From assembly GCA_946965045.2 (NCBI GenBank), contig OX337229.1, positions 2,232,001 to 2,296,000 of the forward strand: DNA of 64,000 nucleotides. Direction: 5' to 3'. This DNA is from Epithemia pelagica (Eukaryota; Bacillariophyta; Bacillariophyceae; Surirellales; Surirellaceae). The notes beneath the pieces were generated by a model, which was given only the letters and a program-made list of their open reading frames with translations, had not been told where the DNA came from and made no database searches. This document shows positions 1-11,899 of the stretch, one piece after another. A program made the position numbers and the translations under genes. The number at the start of each line of letters is the position of its first letter. Within the stretch, counting starts at the first letter, position 1.

Positions 1-540
1 CTAATAAGAGCCTCAATGATGCCACCATGGGAATGTAAAAAGCTGGTCATCATCCCTATACTATTGTATGCTTTGGTGAGGCATTCGGTATATCTAGAGT
101 ATAGCATTGACTGGGTTTTCATTTGTGAACCTTTCCAAAGCCATATGTACAATGCCAAACAAATCCGGAATTGTCTGTTGCAAAGAACAAAAACCCAATA
201 TGGATCCATTGATTTTGGAAGGTGTGTCTTCCTTGCGGCACATGCACCGAGTGATTTCCGCGGATTTGAGGCGAATCGAGTACATTGGTGGGTCATGTAC
301 GAGATGCCACTCCGGGAGCCAGCCTCCTCCAGGTAGTTGAGCATCCCCACAATGGATCGTTAGTTGAAGAAGTTGTTCAATGCCGGTTCGTCCAAGTGTC
401 GAAGAAGTTGTTCAATGCCGGTTTGTCCAAGTGTTGGTGAAGGATCTTGGAAGATGCTATTGGGTTCTCTTTAGTTGTCACATTGTCTTTAAAATGGATT
501 GCATCAAGTACCTTGTGGATTAAAGGTGATGGTGCTTTGT
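1..540 (-). pseudogene. Copia RT/RNase H relic, copy A
   Basis: On the minus strand the translation carries a GMLNYL...HQCTRFASNPRKS block, the conserved Copia stretch just before RNase H (usual form VGMLNYL...QCARFxxNPRxSH). Upstream of it, in another frame, comes an IHKVLDA...DNVTTKENPIASSKIL block typical of the end of the RT connection domain. A roughly 36-bp tandem duplication (about 366-436) separates the two. Frames change several times and no catalytic domain survives. The left end is cut by the window; copy B at 32257-32826 is the same relic. Confidence 0.7.
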
Positions 541-727
541 GATGTTCACTGCAAGGAAATCTTTTATGTTCCCTTCAACTGTTATGTTGAGTTTGGCTGC
601 TTTGATGTCGGCTTAGTCAATTTCCTCTCTATCTGGCCCGCGTAAGACGCTATTGTCTGTGTACGTACACGCCTGATCCCAGATAGAATGCACATTTGTC
701 GATTGACAATTTGGTGAATCCAATGTC

Positions 728-1347
728 ATGTACCAGTTGTTCTTGAAAACATGTGGAATGACATCGAGGTTCAAAGGATGGGAAGGTTGTAGAAGGGATG
801 GAGCTGTGGACGGTGAAAAAAATGCATCGCTGGAATGTTACATTAGGGAAACTGAGAGTCTGTGCATGTTTCTGGGAACATGGAATTCTGATGAGTGCTA
901 TGAAAGAAGATTTGATTGAACCGGCAAATACATGCATGCATCAACTATTTTCCAGGACTGTGGAGTAAAGTACAGGTTATTTGTCCTACAGTTGTTGATG
1001 AAGAGCATGACATGGTGACCTTACCTTGCCTCTACAATTGTTTTTCAAAACTTATGGAAGTATGGAAGAAGGCAAGTTTTGTAGCTCTTGTTGGATGCAA
1101 GATTAAAAAGCAAAGTAAATCAGTAACCATGGTTTGGGCAGAGTTACCTGCATTTCGGACGACCTACACTTACTTGGGCAAGGCATTGGACGAAGCTCAT
1201 TGTTGCATTAAAGGTTCTGCAGAACAAGAACATGGCTGGCATCATGGACCTCATCAGCTTCATGCTTTTGAAGACTATAGATATGATCATTGGGCTGAGA
1301 CCCTACATCCCTTGCTTGATAAAGTGCATGAGTTGATACTGCTGTAG
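728..1347 (+). pseudogene. Unrecognised ORF, copy A
   Basis: Two overlapping reading frames (728-919 and 916-1347) look like one ORF split by a frameshift; the second encodes 143 residues. In copy B (33015-33633) the first part reads differently because one A is missing near 33106, so at least one copy carries an indel in the A run. The second part is the same in both copies except for two substitutions near its C-terminus. It is rich in Trp, His and Glu near the C-terminus (EQEHGWHHGPHQ). I recognise no family. It may be a fragment of a host gene carried by the duplication or a chance ORF. Confidence 0.3.
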
Positions 1348-1872
1348 CATCCAACAATTTTGTTCATGTGATATGAATTTGTGTATTCTTGTGCTCAGGC
1401 TTCATGTAGGCTTCTTGGGCATATTACTGCTGGTGCAAATTGATTTGGTTGTTTCTGGTCAATTTTTAAGCTGGATAGATTGGACACGAATGTACCTTTC
1501 TGAAGATATTCCCCATTGATAGTGCAGTTAATTGGGATAAGTAGATGGAATCCATCCAACTTCATTCTTAATTTTGATCACCATATAGGATTGGTACTCC
1601 CTGTTGTATCTTCGTGATTGGTATCGTCCTTTGAGAGTGGTCATTTAGTTTGCTGTTACAGCAACCTTTGTCCGTGTAGAGAAAGCGTGGACATTCACTG
1701 ATGACAATGACAAAAGAAAGGTGGGTCTCATTGCCCACTCCATTCACTGTCATCACCATCCCTCCAAACGCTCTCGATCCACTGAAACCAAACGAGAGGA
1801 TATGACAGAACCCAACGAGGAGGAATTGAAGAAAAGTCACAATGAGTCAATGACAGCAGCAAGTGTTGCAAA

Positions 1873-3363
1873 ATGGCGCCGTCGAAGAAGGCGAAGCCGA
1901 AGGAATCATATGCGGGTGTTGGAATTGCAGGAAGTAGGGAGAAGAAGCTAAAAGAGCGTGCGAAGAGTATATTTGAAAAAAACAAGCCAAAGGAACCGAC
2001 GATTGACGATAAACGGCGAAGTAACAGAAAACATCAGAGACGTACGAAGCTCGTCAAAGATGCTCGAATAGAGCTACAGAAGACTGAGTCGCCCAAGTTG
2101 CCTATGGCAATACTATATGATAAGAAAGAGGACGAATATCAGGTTGCGTCAGAAGTACTGGTATGCACTGGTGGTGTTGTGTTGGCGGGAATTTTACCGA
2201 CAAAGAAGAAGTTGAGCTGTTGCGTGCGTATGCACTACTGAGTTTCGGCAAACTGCATTGTGACAGTTTAGACAAGCGGGGCAACATACCAAGTGGAGAT
2301 TAGTTCAGAAGGAAATAGTTTTGCAGAAGTGGAAGCTCTATTTCAGCATATGGAGAAGAAATTGGAGGAGATGCTTTACATCGTTTTTAACCAGAAACGG
2401 TATTCTGCGGTAAATAAGATGTTTATTTGGAAAAAAGGGAATCAAGCCGCCGCACAGTGGGTGCATGCTGACTCGATGTATCAGAACAACTTAAAGGTCC
2501 TGGTATGTTTGTCGAAAGATGGGTGCTCGGCAACACGGATAATGCCGTACGAGTGATTGAGCGGTAATCCTCTAATCGCTGTGGACGGAGGAAGAGACGT
2601 TTTACGAAGTGACCTGAAGAGACGGTTTGAGAATTTATACGCGCCTAGGCTCGATCCAACGTTGTTAAAAGAAATTTACAGATCTGTGATGGTTCCAGTG
2701 AAAAAGGAAGGATTTTGTGCTGGTGACTCGTTTGTTTTTCTTGGTGATCTTCTTCACGGAGGTCCAACGACCATGGACGATTCACACGACAGAATAGTTT
2801 TGTTCATGGCAATGGACTGTGCAGGTGAAACGGAGTTTGAGAAGCATCAGTTGCACGCCTCCTCATTGATGGAAGCCATTCATGAAGATGAACGGGGAGA
2901 GAAATTAAGGGCAGTCGTTTGTCATCGTGCAGTTCTGAAGGCAAATGAGGTGGAGATGCGGAATTATTATGACTGCTCATGGCCATCACTTGAAGTAAGC
3001 AAAGAAGATGGTAAGCCTGCGGCCGATACTGGACATCAAAGTGTAAAACGTACGAGGGAGAGGAATGACAGAAGTGATGATGCAGGTGCCCCGGCTTCTA
3101 CGAAACGCGGTAGGGGGCGAAAACGTCAACACCCCTCTCCTACACCAGCGTTTCCAACCTTTGAAGAACTTGTCGCTCTGACGAACAAGATTAGAATTAT
3201 GATTGGAGAACGTGGTGACAATAATGATGATGACGATATTGGTAATGACGACATTGAGTGGAATAACCCGGAAAATGATGATCCGGAAGAAGGTGAATCT
3301 GAAGAGGTTGGCGTTGATGATGTCATGGACGATGATGAATCATATGGTAGCAATGATGGCTAG
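1873..3363 (+). pseudogene. 2OG-Fe(II) oxygenase-like gene, broken
   Basis: The reading starts at ATG 1873 with a Lys/Arg-rich N-terminus. It moves to another frame at about 2180 (FTDKEEVELLRAYALL), returns near 2293, and is cut by an in-frame TGA at 2554-2556. The central part has WVHAD (an H-x-D pair) and, about 110 residues later, a GDSFVFLGDLLHGG segment with a candidate distal His, then an Arg-containing DRIVLF strand. This is the His-x-Asp...His layout of double-stranded beta-helix 2-oxoglutarate/iron oxygenases. The last 100 residues are basic (RGRGRKR), then strongly acidic, which suggests a nuclear or chromatin protein. Substrate unknown. An intron of about 140 nt was tested for the 2160-2300 shift but does not restore frame, so decay is more likely. 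It lies directly upstream of the DOT1-like gene on the same strand. Confidence 0.45.
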
Positions 3364-3763
3364 ATTCTGGTGATTAACAGGCCGAGGTATTCATCGACAG
3401 TAAGCAGTAGATTATTGATAGACTTTGACTAAGTTTTCTTGCTTGTCATATGTGTTCTATACACACTGGTATACAGATGAACTTAACATCTGAGTTCCAT
3501 ATGATTCGTCGGTGACATCAACAATCAACAATCATTGTAAGCAAACAATAGGCATGTGACAAAGAAATGATTGGATTAGATCCAATCTTATGACGTAATA
3601 ATGTAGAGGAGGTGAGGTACATGACGTCCGTCTATTCAGTGTCTGGTACTCCTAGCAAAAATAGAGGCTAGTAATACGAATTGATTGGCGGGTTGATGAA
3701 GATACTAACAGCGACTGATTAACGAGCGGAGGCAACTTTGCTCTTTTGTGTGATGTCATATTC

Positions 3764-4978
3764 ATGACAACGAGTCTTGAGGGTGTGAACACACAGCAAG
3801 AAAAAGAACCCAGCTGCGACCTGATTCCCCTTGCAGAATTTAATGAAGCCACAAGCGCTTTGCATCAATTTGACTGGCAGGTGGCTGGAAAACAGAGGCA
3901 TCATATGAGTGGAAGCAACGCTGGGGACTTCGAGAACATCTATCGTATAGACTTGGAAGAATTTGTTGAAAACTGGGAGAGAGCTGCTTTCAACATTACT
4001 GGGCTTCACTCAACGCAAAGTATTGAGGCCCAATGCTCCATCACTCGAGCTAACACGTACTTTGAAGGATGCAATACTAAACAGAAAAGCGCCCAGTACG
4101 GTCGCCTGTTACCTCAAGCAACCAAAACAGTATTCTCAGAATTCCTCGAATTACAACCATCGGACATTTTCGTGGATTTGGGACACGGTTTGGGGAACGC
4201 AGTTATGCAAGCAGCTTACACTCATGGCTGTGCAAGTCGAGGTATCGAGGTTGTCAAATCACGTTTTGACGTATCTCTTGCGTTCAAGAAACGGGAATTG
4301 TCAGAAATGGCTGGATGTTTTCCCATGCAACTTCGACATGGCCAAATTGAAAAGGCGGAGCATCGGCATTTTCTCACGATGTCGGGAAAGAGCGTGATGA
4401 AAGTGTTGTGTAACAACTTTGGCGATGTGTTTGGAACACGGTCGTCTTCAAACCCTCCATATTTGAATGATTACGTCGCAGGGTTGTTTGCATCTATGAA
4501 GGAAGGCTCGAAAATCGCTACGTTTGACGAATTAAGGTTTCAAGTCGGTCCGCTCGACATGGTGAACAAACATCGAAAGAAGTTGAAGATGGAGACATCG
4601 TCATACGCCTCATTTTATATAATGGAACGGAAAGTTCTTGGATTCCAAAATAAATATGTATCATGGTCCGAAAATGGCGGGAATCAGCACCAAATAACAA
4701 TGTATGTGTATACAAGAGTGGGGAAGGAATCAAACTTTATGTGCAGTGCCGCCATATGTAAAAAAAGAATAAACAATGAGCGCCAAAAGTCATTTATCAT
4801 CAACCAAAGAGGCGAGATGCTTATGAGGGTATGCGAATGTAAGAAGACAATGCGGCCACACCGACTGCGAACAAACAAAGGCAACGAGATGCTTTTGAAT
4901 GCAACAAAAAATGGAAATCAAGGAACCAATGAAGATGGAAACTGGATGGACGGTGCCAAAAAACGAAGTTGCCACTAA
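3764..4978 (+). CDS. DOT1-like histone H3-K79 methyltransferase family protein
   Basis: 404 residues, uninterrupted, from ATG 3764; the open frame extends upstream but without an ATG. The methyltransferase core is clear: a YGRLLP entry segment, SAM-binding motif I FVDLGHGLGNAVMQAA (about residues 135-150), GIEVV (about 160) and an NNFGDVF segment (about 217), which match DOT1 signatures FVDLGSGVGN, GIE and NNF. Members of this family methylate lysine 79 of histone H3 in the nucleus using S-adenosylmethionine. The C-terminal 80 residues are basic with several Cys (CECKKTMRPHR) and could bind DNA. It ends in TAA, convincingly intact in a region of relics. It could be a host gene or cargo of a mobile element; target specificity cannot be read from sequence. 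Confidence 0.75.
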   Translation: MTTSLEGVNTQQEKEPSCDLIPLAEFNEATSALHQFDWQVAGKQRHHMSGSNAGDFENIYRIDLEEFVENWERAAFNITGLHSTQSIEAQCSITRANTYFEGCNTKQKSAQYGRLLPQATKTVFSEFLELQPSDIFVDLGHGLGNAVMQAAYTHGCASRGIEVVKSRFDVSLAFKKRELSEMAGCFPMQLRHGQIEKAEHRHFLTMSGKSVMKVLCNNFGDVFGTRSSSNPPYLNDYVAGLFASMKEGSKIATFDELRFQVGPLDMVNKHRKKLKMETSSYASFYIMERKVLGFQNKYVSWSENGGNQHQITMYVYTRVGKESNFMCSAAICKKRINNERQKSFIINQRGEMLMRVCECKKTMRPHRLRTNKGNEMLLNATKNGNQGTNEDGNWMDGAKKRSCH

Positions 4979-6690
4979 GTAGCTGAATTGCGGTATAGAA
5001 CCATGTTTTGTGGTATGATGCGTCTAATTGTGTATTACGTTTGCTTGCTGCTTTGTCGAGGTCCTGTTTTGTGGTGTGGCTGAGTATGAATCTGATGGTA
5101 GATAGTCAGTCAAACAATCGCAACTACTAATAAATCTGAGTGAGAAAAAATGGATTGAAGACAGTCAAACGATACGCCTTGATCCAATCCAATGAATCAA
5201 CATGTTGACAGGGTAGTGGTAGGTGACACTCTGGTGATGTTTTTACCACAATGGTAACATGCCTTGTCATTAATAAACAATTGTGTTTGATGCAATCCAA
5301 TGTCGTATCTGTCGTTGATGAAAGCACAAAACGGGTATCCGACGATTTTCTTTGCGCTAGGTAGTGTTGCTACTTGCTATGGTTCAGTGTTGTCGAATTG
5401 GAGGGAATCGCTTTAAGTCATGCACCCTAAACATGACGCTACCGGTGGTAGCTATGCTCTTTCGACAGGAGGTGTTAAGAATCGACCGACCCATCGACCT
5501 AAGTAAGCAGAAGCAAACCTCTCAGGACCGGTATTAATGTCTAGACCTCCCACATCAACATGTAGTTCAACCACTAGGCTATCGTGAACTGGGAAATGTT
5601 AGGTTATTAGGTGATATTTTTCCGACAATGTTCGCGGCGACTGCAATGAAATTTGTGCTCTGCATACATTGTTAGGCTCATCTGCATTGGGTGAACAGTT
5701 GTGACACCTTGTACTTCTTCCTGAAAAAGTGGATTTGGAGTGTTTGGGAAATGACAATGGTATCTATTGACGTTTCCAAGGCAATTCACAAAATCTTGGC
5801 GTCTGTCGAAAGCTTGTTGTATTTCAAATGTATTGAACAAGTCCCATCCACAAAACTTTGGCCTCCTCACATCTATTTTGATCCAACAATGAAAATGTAT
5901 TCGACAAAAAACTGGACTGATTTGACAAAGAGATACTTAGTATTCCCGCTTGGCCAATACACATCTGACACGGCGTTGGAAGCTGTATTATCTCTGACAT
6001 TCTGCTGATGATGTTTATAAAATGTTTTGTTGCATCCATATTGGATGTCTCTGGACAGGCACCTTCTGTAGCTATTCCTTCTTGTGGTGCTAAAACTGGA
6101 CATTGGTATTCATGGGTGTGCAACTCTCTGGAAATAAATTACCTCGTACTGGTGGAGATGCCGTCAGGGATGTTCCATTACCTACTCGAACAGGATGAGA
6201 TGGCTGAGAGATGACACTGCTATTTGGGTTATTGGGTAGCATATGCGAAAGAGACATCAATTCACGTCATTGTCGCAAATTTCTATCCATCTCTATGAGT
6301 GATAATGACTGGACAACACCTTGGAACATTGTCCTGGAAAGCATGGATGACTGTTCTCCAGATGATGCAAGATTCTGCATGAGAAGTGTCATGAGAGGGT
6401 CGACACCGGTAGAACCAGCAGTGTTGGCAGAGTCATTCTGCTGGTCTGTTTTGTTCTCATCAGAGTCTTGAGCATTACTCCTAGAAGAAGACATGATTAA
6501 TGCAGAAAACTAACCAACTGAGTTCCCTGCTATAGTTATCTCTCCCTTACCAGTCGGGTAGAGATGTCACGACTAATGACGAAACGCGTGATCCACAGCA
6601 GTAAAGTGCCAAAACACCAATGGAATGTAATCGGTACCGGGAGCAGCTGTCACTAAGCTTGCCTGGCAAAGCTAATTAGGTGTGACACGC
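4979..6690. other. No recognisable gene
   Basis: Short ORFs at 5691-6008 and 6008-6214 (plus) and 6267-6494 (minus, Ser/Asn/Gln-rich) have no similarity I can name. The last could be the N-terminus of a Copia gag belonging to the minus-strand relic that follows, but this is only a guess. Confidence 0.5.
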
Positions 6691-6991
6691 TTCCACTGCA
6701 GTCTTTAGGCTAGGTAGCTACTCGGAAGTAACCAAGAACTAGCAAGTTCTGACGGTAACTGTTCTTGTCTCCACACACCGGGATTGCCAGTCCCTAGCCC
6801 AATCTCCACACGTAGACTGTTGAAGAATCGCAAGGAGCAAGATGAACTGTGGCTGCACTGAAAGCGTTCCAATTTGATGAATTCCACGATTGTCCGATTG
6901 CAAAAGTGTAGATTCTTAAGACGGACCAACCTGCCACAGCACAAAGATAGAGAGCCTTGTCGCTTGGCAGGCGACAGCAACAGATGCTTTG

Positions 6992-7935
6992 TTAGGAAAC
7001 AAGCGGTGTGCCGGAGCACGCAAAGTAGTACCTGTTGAGTCCTAGTCGGTGGTAGCAGATGCTTTTCGGTAAGTTGCTTTCGGCTTCGATTTCGACTTTT
7101 ATTGGTCCTCGAGCAGGGTCGTTTCTCACACCGCTGAGTTTGAGTCCTTGTGGTTCGATTTTTATGGTTTCCCCTTGGTATCGCTGTAAGAGGCTGCTTG
7201 TACTGAGAAGCCGACAGCCAGCTGCGGGTATGTACAGAGCAAGGAGTTCGATGCATCGTAGCCGTCCATGGACGTCTTTGATGTACCATTCCACGACTCC
7301 TTGGCTTTCGACTTGTGCTCCTTCGGCCAAACCTTGGACCTGATAGTCAGGAGGTACGTCCCTCACTTTGTTTGGAATGAAATCGCTCTTGTCGTTTGTG
7401 ATGGAGACACTTGCGCCTGAATCCCAAATGAGGAGAAAAGCTTGTTTGTCTTCCATTTCTGACTGAAATTTTCGTGGGTGATTGATTGCAGCTTGGAGCG
7501 CCAGATTTTGGCTCATGGTGTAAGCATGTGCCTGTATGGTGGTGGTGCTCATGAGTGATGGAAGTGGCTGTGGTCCTTGCAGTGGAACACCAATCTGCTT
7601 TCGAGGCACACGGTCCTTTGCTCGAAATGATTGAAGAAGAGTTGGAATTGACTTGGTTCCACGTCAAACTTCTCGTCTGTGCTGATTCATGAGCGAGTGA
7701 CTTGCTCATAGTACTTTTATCCTTGTTTCGTGCTGAAGTCGAGTTGCTGACTGATTCCAGCTGGGAGTGGGTCCTGAGGAATGGTCCTGGTCCTCCTCCT
7801 CCTGCTCCGCCACCACCGCCCCATGCTGCTACTGCTGCAGCGGCTGTGTTCGCGGCTACGTTCGCAATGGCTTGCTGGATTGCATTTTCCAGTTGGAGCT
7901 CTAATTGTGAACAAAGAAGTTTGAAAATGTACCAA
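6992..7935 (-). pseudogene. Copia gag-protease relic
   Basis: Minus-strand frame 7609-6992 (205 residues) contains IWDSGASVSITNDKSDF, the aspartic protease active site of Copia elements (D-S-G-A). It is followed by a VQGLAEG...GVVEW segment and a CRLLSTSSLLQRYQG segment that normally leads to the integrase. Upstream (7935-7717) is a Gly- and Ala-rich stretch that fits the end of gag. Integrase and RT are missing; the sequence below 6992 carries no readable pol. It abuts a plus-strand gag relic at about 7970, so two elements or fragments are joined head to head there. Confidence 0.65.
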
Positions 7936-7974
7936 TGGAGGACGACTCTAATATGGGTACACGGGGCTAATCTT

Positions 7975-8837
7975 CGGGAGAAACCACAGCATTGGATAAC
8001 TTCTTCACAGATGTTGTGGGACCACCTCCCAATGCCATTCCCGCCCTTGGCTTCATCTCAAACTTTGAGTATGAATCCACCTTGGGCAAAGCGGTGAGCC
8101 CCTTCTTGCCCAGAAGGCACGGGGCATAACTGTGTTGGATCAGGCAATGGTTGACATCATTGCTGATGCAAATGGTCGGGTTGATGCAAATGGTCGGGTT
8201 GATGCACCAGAGGATGATGATTATGAAGAGGCAAAGCAACGGGCTTTGGCTATTGCTTCATTCATGGCACCAACAAAAACCACAAAGGATATCTCAGCAA
8301 ACATCTCCGTGACAGTCATCTAGATATCCATGGCAACTACCCCAAGACGATACAAGCCGCCTTCAATAACCTTCAGAGACGTGAGGGGTAGCCTTTGCTC
8401 AATCCTCATCCAACGGTCGTGACAAGAGTCAAGTGGTTTGATACAATTGTGGAGGTCCTGGTTACTTTGCCAGGGACTGTCCAAAACTGAATAATGGCTA
8501 TGATGGTAACCAAGGAAACAATTTCAATCGTGAGAGCACTAGAATTCATGCGGTTACATTTTCATTCTCGCAAACAAACACCAGTCATCTCCCCCAGTCA
8601 GTTTCTTGTTTTCCTTTGATGAATCCTTGTCTCCCTGTGGACAAGGTTGGCGGATGCCGGCAGATCCTCTGGTTCCAAATCCTGGCGACGATACCTTCGG
8701 ATGAACTAATCATTGGGATCAACTCTCACGAAGGGAATGAGGCACCAAGTGAATCTTTCCTTGATATTTCATCCAAATGTTACGTAGTCAATGCCTCACA
8801 TCATTTTTGGCGTGAGCTCACATTATTTTTGGCGTGA
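7975..8837 (+). pseudogene. Copia gag relic with degraded zinc knuckle
   Basis: Plus-strand frames give a gag-like series: ADANGRVDA...EAKQRALAIASFM at 8155-8280, YPKTIQAAFNNLQRREG at about 8338-8390, then SSNGRDKSQVV, a TGA at 8439-8441 and YNCGGPGYFARDCP. The last is a CCHC knuckle with the first Cys replaced by TGA and the His by Tyr. The frame stays open to 8837 without a protease I can recognise. An 18-bp unit (8165-8182) is repeated exactly at 8183-8200, doubling GRVDAN. At least one frameshift lies near 8390. Confidence 0.6.
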
Positions 8838-8868
8838 GGCCACATTATTTTTGGCGTGAGGCATTGAC
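8788..8868. repeat. Three 22-bp tandem units between 13-bp inverted arms
   Basis: Units at 8797-8818, 8819-8840 and 8841-8862 read cacattatttttggcgtgag plus two bases with one or two changes. The block is bounded by gtcaatgcctcac (8788-8800) and its exact reverse complement (8856-8868), so it can form a hairpin. Confidence 0.9.
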
Positions 8869-8869
8869 A

Positions 8870-9769
8870 ATGAGAGGCATCTGATTCTAATTTGTTGGTC
8901 TTGGGTCATTCCAACCAAGACAAGGCAACACTTGCGAGGCAGATCTTCCCGTGAAGAAACTCTTTGCTGTACCTGGGTCTTCTTACAAAATTTGTTCAAG
9001 GGATGTTTTTTTCTCGCAACAAGGATACTGTTATCAGTCGCTGAGACACAGACACCATGTTGATTCAGATGCTGCTACATGGACCAAAGTTCTTGAGAGG
9101 AAGAACCAGAGGATGATCAGGCAGAACCAACAACAATCCAAGAGATGATGCATTGTCCTACCAGGAAACTGACCTGTTGCCCCAACCATCTCGCTGGATA
9201 GGCAATGATACCAATCACAAATGGTGAGAAGGATTCACTAGGCTATACAGGTGATAACCAGAAAGAAGCAGAGGATCCCGTAGGTGATACAGGTAATATC
9301 CAGAAAGAAGCAGGGAAACCATAAGCTCTTGAAGAACTGAGCAAATGATCAATGAGGTCAAGAAAGAAACCAACATGACCCATATGCTACTTGCTGTCAA
9401 AAGTCCAGTTAAGCAAACAAGACCACAAAATGCTCGACCCTATCCTCCTAAAATATTTTTGGGAAGCTTTGTACCATGAAGCATCAGGAACAGACGTCGA
9501 GTAAACTTCTTCGGATTGGTTGGATCCAGCAAAAGGTCGACCAAAATGTTGAGGTCTTCATGGTCCTTGAGAGAGGTGAGGACCTCAGGTAAGGACCTCA
9601 CCTTGTCTTTCTCGTATGCCTTCGTATTCAACAACAAGTTTCTCAACTATTTTGTGTTCGGTCTTGGATCGATGTATCAACTTTCCCAAGCTGGTCGATT
9701 TATCTTCCCAAAGCTGGGATTCGGTGTCTCTCTGTCGCATATCGTGGTGCTGACTTAAATCTCCTTATT
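8870..9769. other. No recognisable gene; short direct repeats
   Basis: A 65-codon ORF (8951-9148) and a minus ORF (9440-9646, KKFTRRLFLMLHG) are unrecognised. A block around ccagaaagaagcag is repeated at about 9258 and 9300. Confidence 0.5.
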
Positions 9770-9961
9770 AAGTCAGAGACTTAAGTCAAACTTTTTTCCT
9801 GCAATAAGTCAATTCCTTAACTTGGATTCTTCCCCACAAAAACATCTCCTACAACCAAATCATGGTGCTTACTAAGTCAGAGACTTAAGTCAAACTTTTT
9901 TCCTGCACTAAGTCAATTCCTTAACTTGGATTCTTCCCCACAAAAACAGCTCCTACAACCA
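9770..9961. repeat. Direct repeat, 88-bp units, period 104
   Basis: 9770-9857 and 9874-9961 differ by only a few bases. Each carries a gacttaagtc palindrome near its start. No coding signal. Confidence 0.9.
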
Positions 9962-10059
9962 GTTGTTGAAAAAGACCTGTGTCATTCCATTCCAAGAGAA
10001 TGGGTCTGAAGAAAAAGATAAAATAATTCTATTATTCATGTACATTCTGTTATCACAAT

Positions 10060-10391
10060 GTCAGGCTGAATGCATGCTGCAGGTATTTGAGAACTCGGAT
10101 TAATTTTCTGCGGACGTCAACGTCTGGTGCTGCCACTCGTGTACTCAAGAAGGAGACTGCTGTTCTCACATCTGGTCACCCTCTTTGAGCAAGGTAAGCC
10201 AGTTGCATTGTCAGACTTTGGAACTCCTCCGCCTGGGCCTCACTCAGATTTGTTGCATTCTCTCCAATGAGACTCAGGTGATTCGCTGCCAGTGACTGAG
10301 CTTTTTCTTTCATGTGCTCAGGAAGATCGTCGAGGATTGTTAGATGGATTCCTACCCTGAAAGCTTGCGTGCAGCGAAGCAACTTCAACAA
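10060..10391 (-). pseudogene. Copia RT/RNase H relic
   Basis: Minus-strand translation: FQSLTMQLAYLAQRG, TGA at 10176-10178, then PDVRTAVSFLSTRV and KLIRVLKYLQHAF. This is the Copia block L.YL.KRARPD..TAV.FL.TRV...KL.RV.KYL. The TGA falls exactly where Arg is nearly invariant, so CGA to TGA is the simplest history. Only about 110 residues remain; no RNase H catalytic residues are visible downstream. Confidence 0.75.
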
Positions 10392-11827
10392 GACATCATC
10401 AACAACAATAACCAGCGAATTGAAAAAGTATGGTTGAAGATGATGGTAGTTAAGAAGAAGACGATATACTAGATATAGATGTGATGCCAGCGCCTAACAT
10501 ATGAGCAACTCTGTGAACGACAACCAAGCTGCAATTACACCAGAGTATTGAGCTGCAATTACACCAGAGTATTGGTACTTTGTCAACAATTTACCAAGTG
10601 TGACTATATTGGATTTTGGGATGCATGCTGTTGGAGCCCCCTGGTCCATATGGTCTGGTCAAAAGTTATGTTGGTGCCTGCCAGATGTCGTGATAGATGG
10701 TAGCGAATGGAATCTCTTGCCCACATAGGGTGAAGCCACTGTGGACACATAATCAGCTTTGTCACAAGTTGTACAACAAGACACTAATCATCTGTGAGAC
10801 AAACGCCGCCATCCACCCCATACCTGTTTGTATCGGTGGTTGATTTGCAATATACAAATCGACCCACCATCGGTCATAAGTCAATGTGTCTCAAATCTGC
10901 CCCAACATATCAAAAATGACTTTAATACCCATATTTTTATATTACTCCCTATATTTTGTAGTTTTTTTTGCACCCATCATATCCGGAATTATCTTTTTAC
11001 TTGCCAGGTTCTCCAACAGGACTGAAAGGACAGGGTGTACAGTATGCTTTTCTGAAGCAGTCTGATTCCACAGATTTCCACCGAGTGGCATACATTTTTT
11101 GACTATAGACTTCTGGGAAGTACCATATTCAACTCCAGCATCACCTGTATTCCAAGTCATATCAGTTCAATTTCAGTACATATTGGCTACCCCAATGTTA
11201 CATCATCATATTGTACCTCCAGTGGTTTTATCAGTATAACAAAGAAGGACAGCAACAAGAAGTTGTGTTAGAGTCACTGACACACTACTGATGTGTCAAG
11301 GTACATCTTGTCCCATATCAACAATGCACATAACAACTTCAGAGTTAGTAATATTTAGAACAAAAGAAGTCTGTGGCTGTGGTGTGATCAGTCTCAGCAC
11401 CAACTTCTTCCCCTAGGAGTTCCAACTCTTTCCCATCACAATGCTCCATCATTATACATCTACCCATTGTCTCTTCCAATTTCTCCATTGAACCCTGGAC
11501 CTATCATTCTTGTCCCCATTTACTCACCAAAAAAGCACTAGTCTGCTTATTAATTACATTAGACCATACTAGCCAGACAGTGTGTTGGGAAAATGATATA
11601 TCAGCCATAGTATATTAGTGGATGGAATCTTGGATGTATATTGATCATGCACAACAAACTGAATTCCAAATCAGTGTAAACTGGGAATGAGTGATTCATT
11701 CTGAATGATATGGTTGAAAATACAATTATCCAACCCAATGAAATCACCCCAAACATTGGCTACTGGAAAACTTCTCACCTTGCTTCTGGACACTTTCCCA
11801 ACTCTACAACAATTTGAATCTTAAACC
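10392..11827. other. No gene recognised; CpG-free tract begins
   Basis: A 25-bp tandem duplication lies at about 10526-10575. From 11084 onward there is no CG dinucleotide until 12160. Otherwise I see no coding potential or RNA gene. Confidence 0.6.
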
Positions 11828-11899
11828 ATGTCATCCACAGAGACTTCATCCACATCACCACTCCTGGGTACCTGTCCTGTCTATTCCACTCCAATACTG

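Larger units (their letters stand above)
1..1870. repeat. 1.87-kb segmental repeat, copy A (left end cut by window)
   Basis: Positions 1-1870 match 32288-34156 almost base for base, in the same orientation. I saw only a handful of substitutions and one 1-bp difference in an A run near 820. Similarity stops abruptly after 1870, three bases before the ATG at 1873. The left end is outside the window. The tail (about 1748-1841) occurs a third time at 35197-35289. The repeat contains a Copia relic and an unrecognised ORF, so it is a duplicated genomic segment rather than one recognisable element. Confidence 0.95.

Noticed and set aside
2161-2303. Intron in the first oxygenase-like gene (GT at 2161, AG at 2303)
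   Set aside because: Joining these sites does not put the downstream frame in phase, and the stretch itself encodes plausible protein in another frame.
3746-3763. Upstream extension of the DOT1-like frame
   Set aside because: The frame is open but starts at TTG; the first ATG is at 3764 and better fits a eukaryotic gene.
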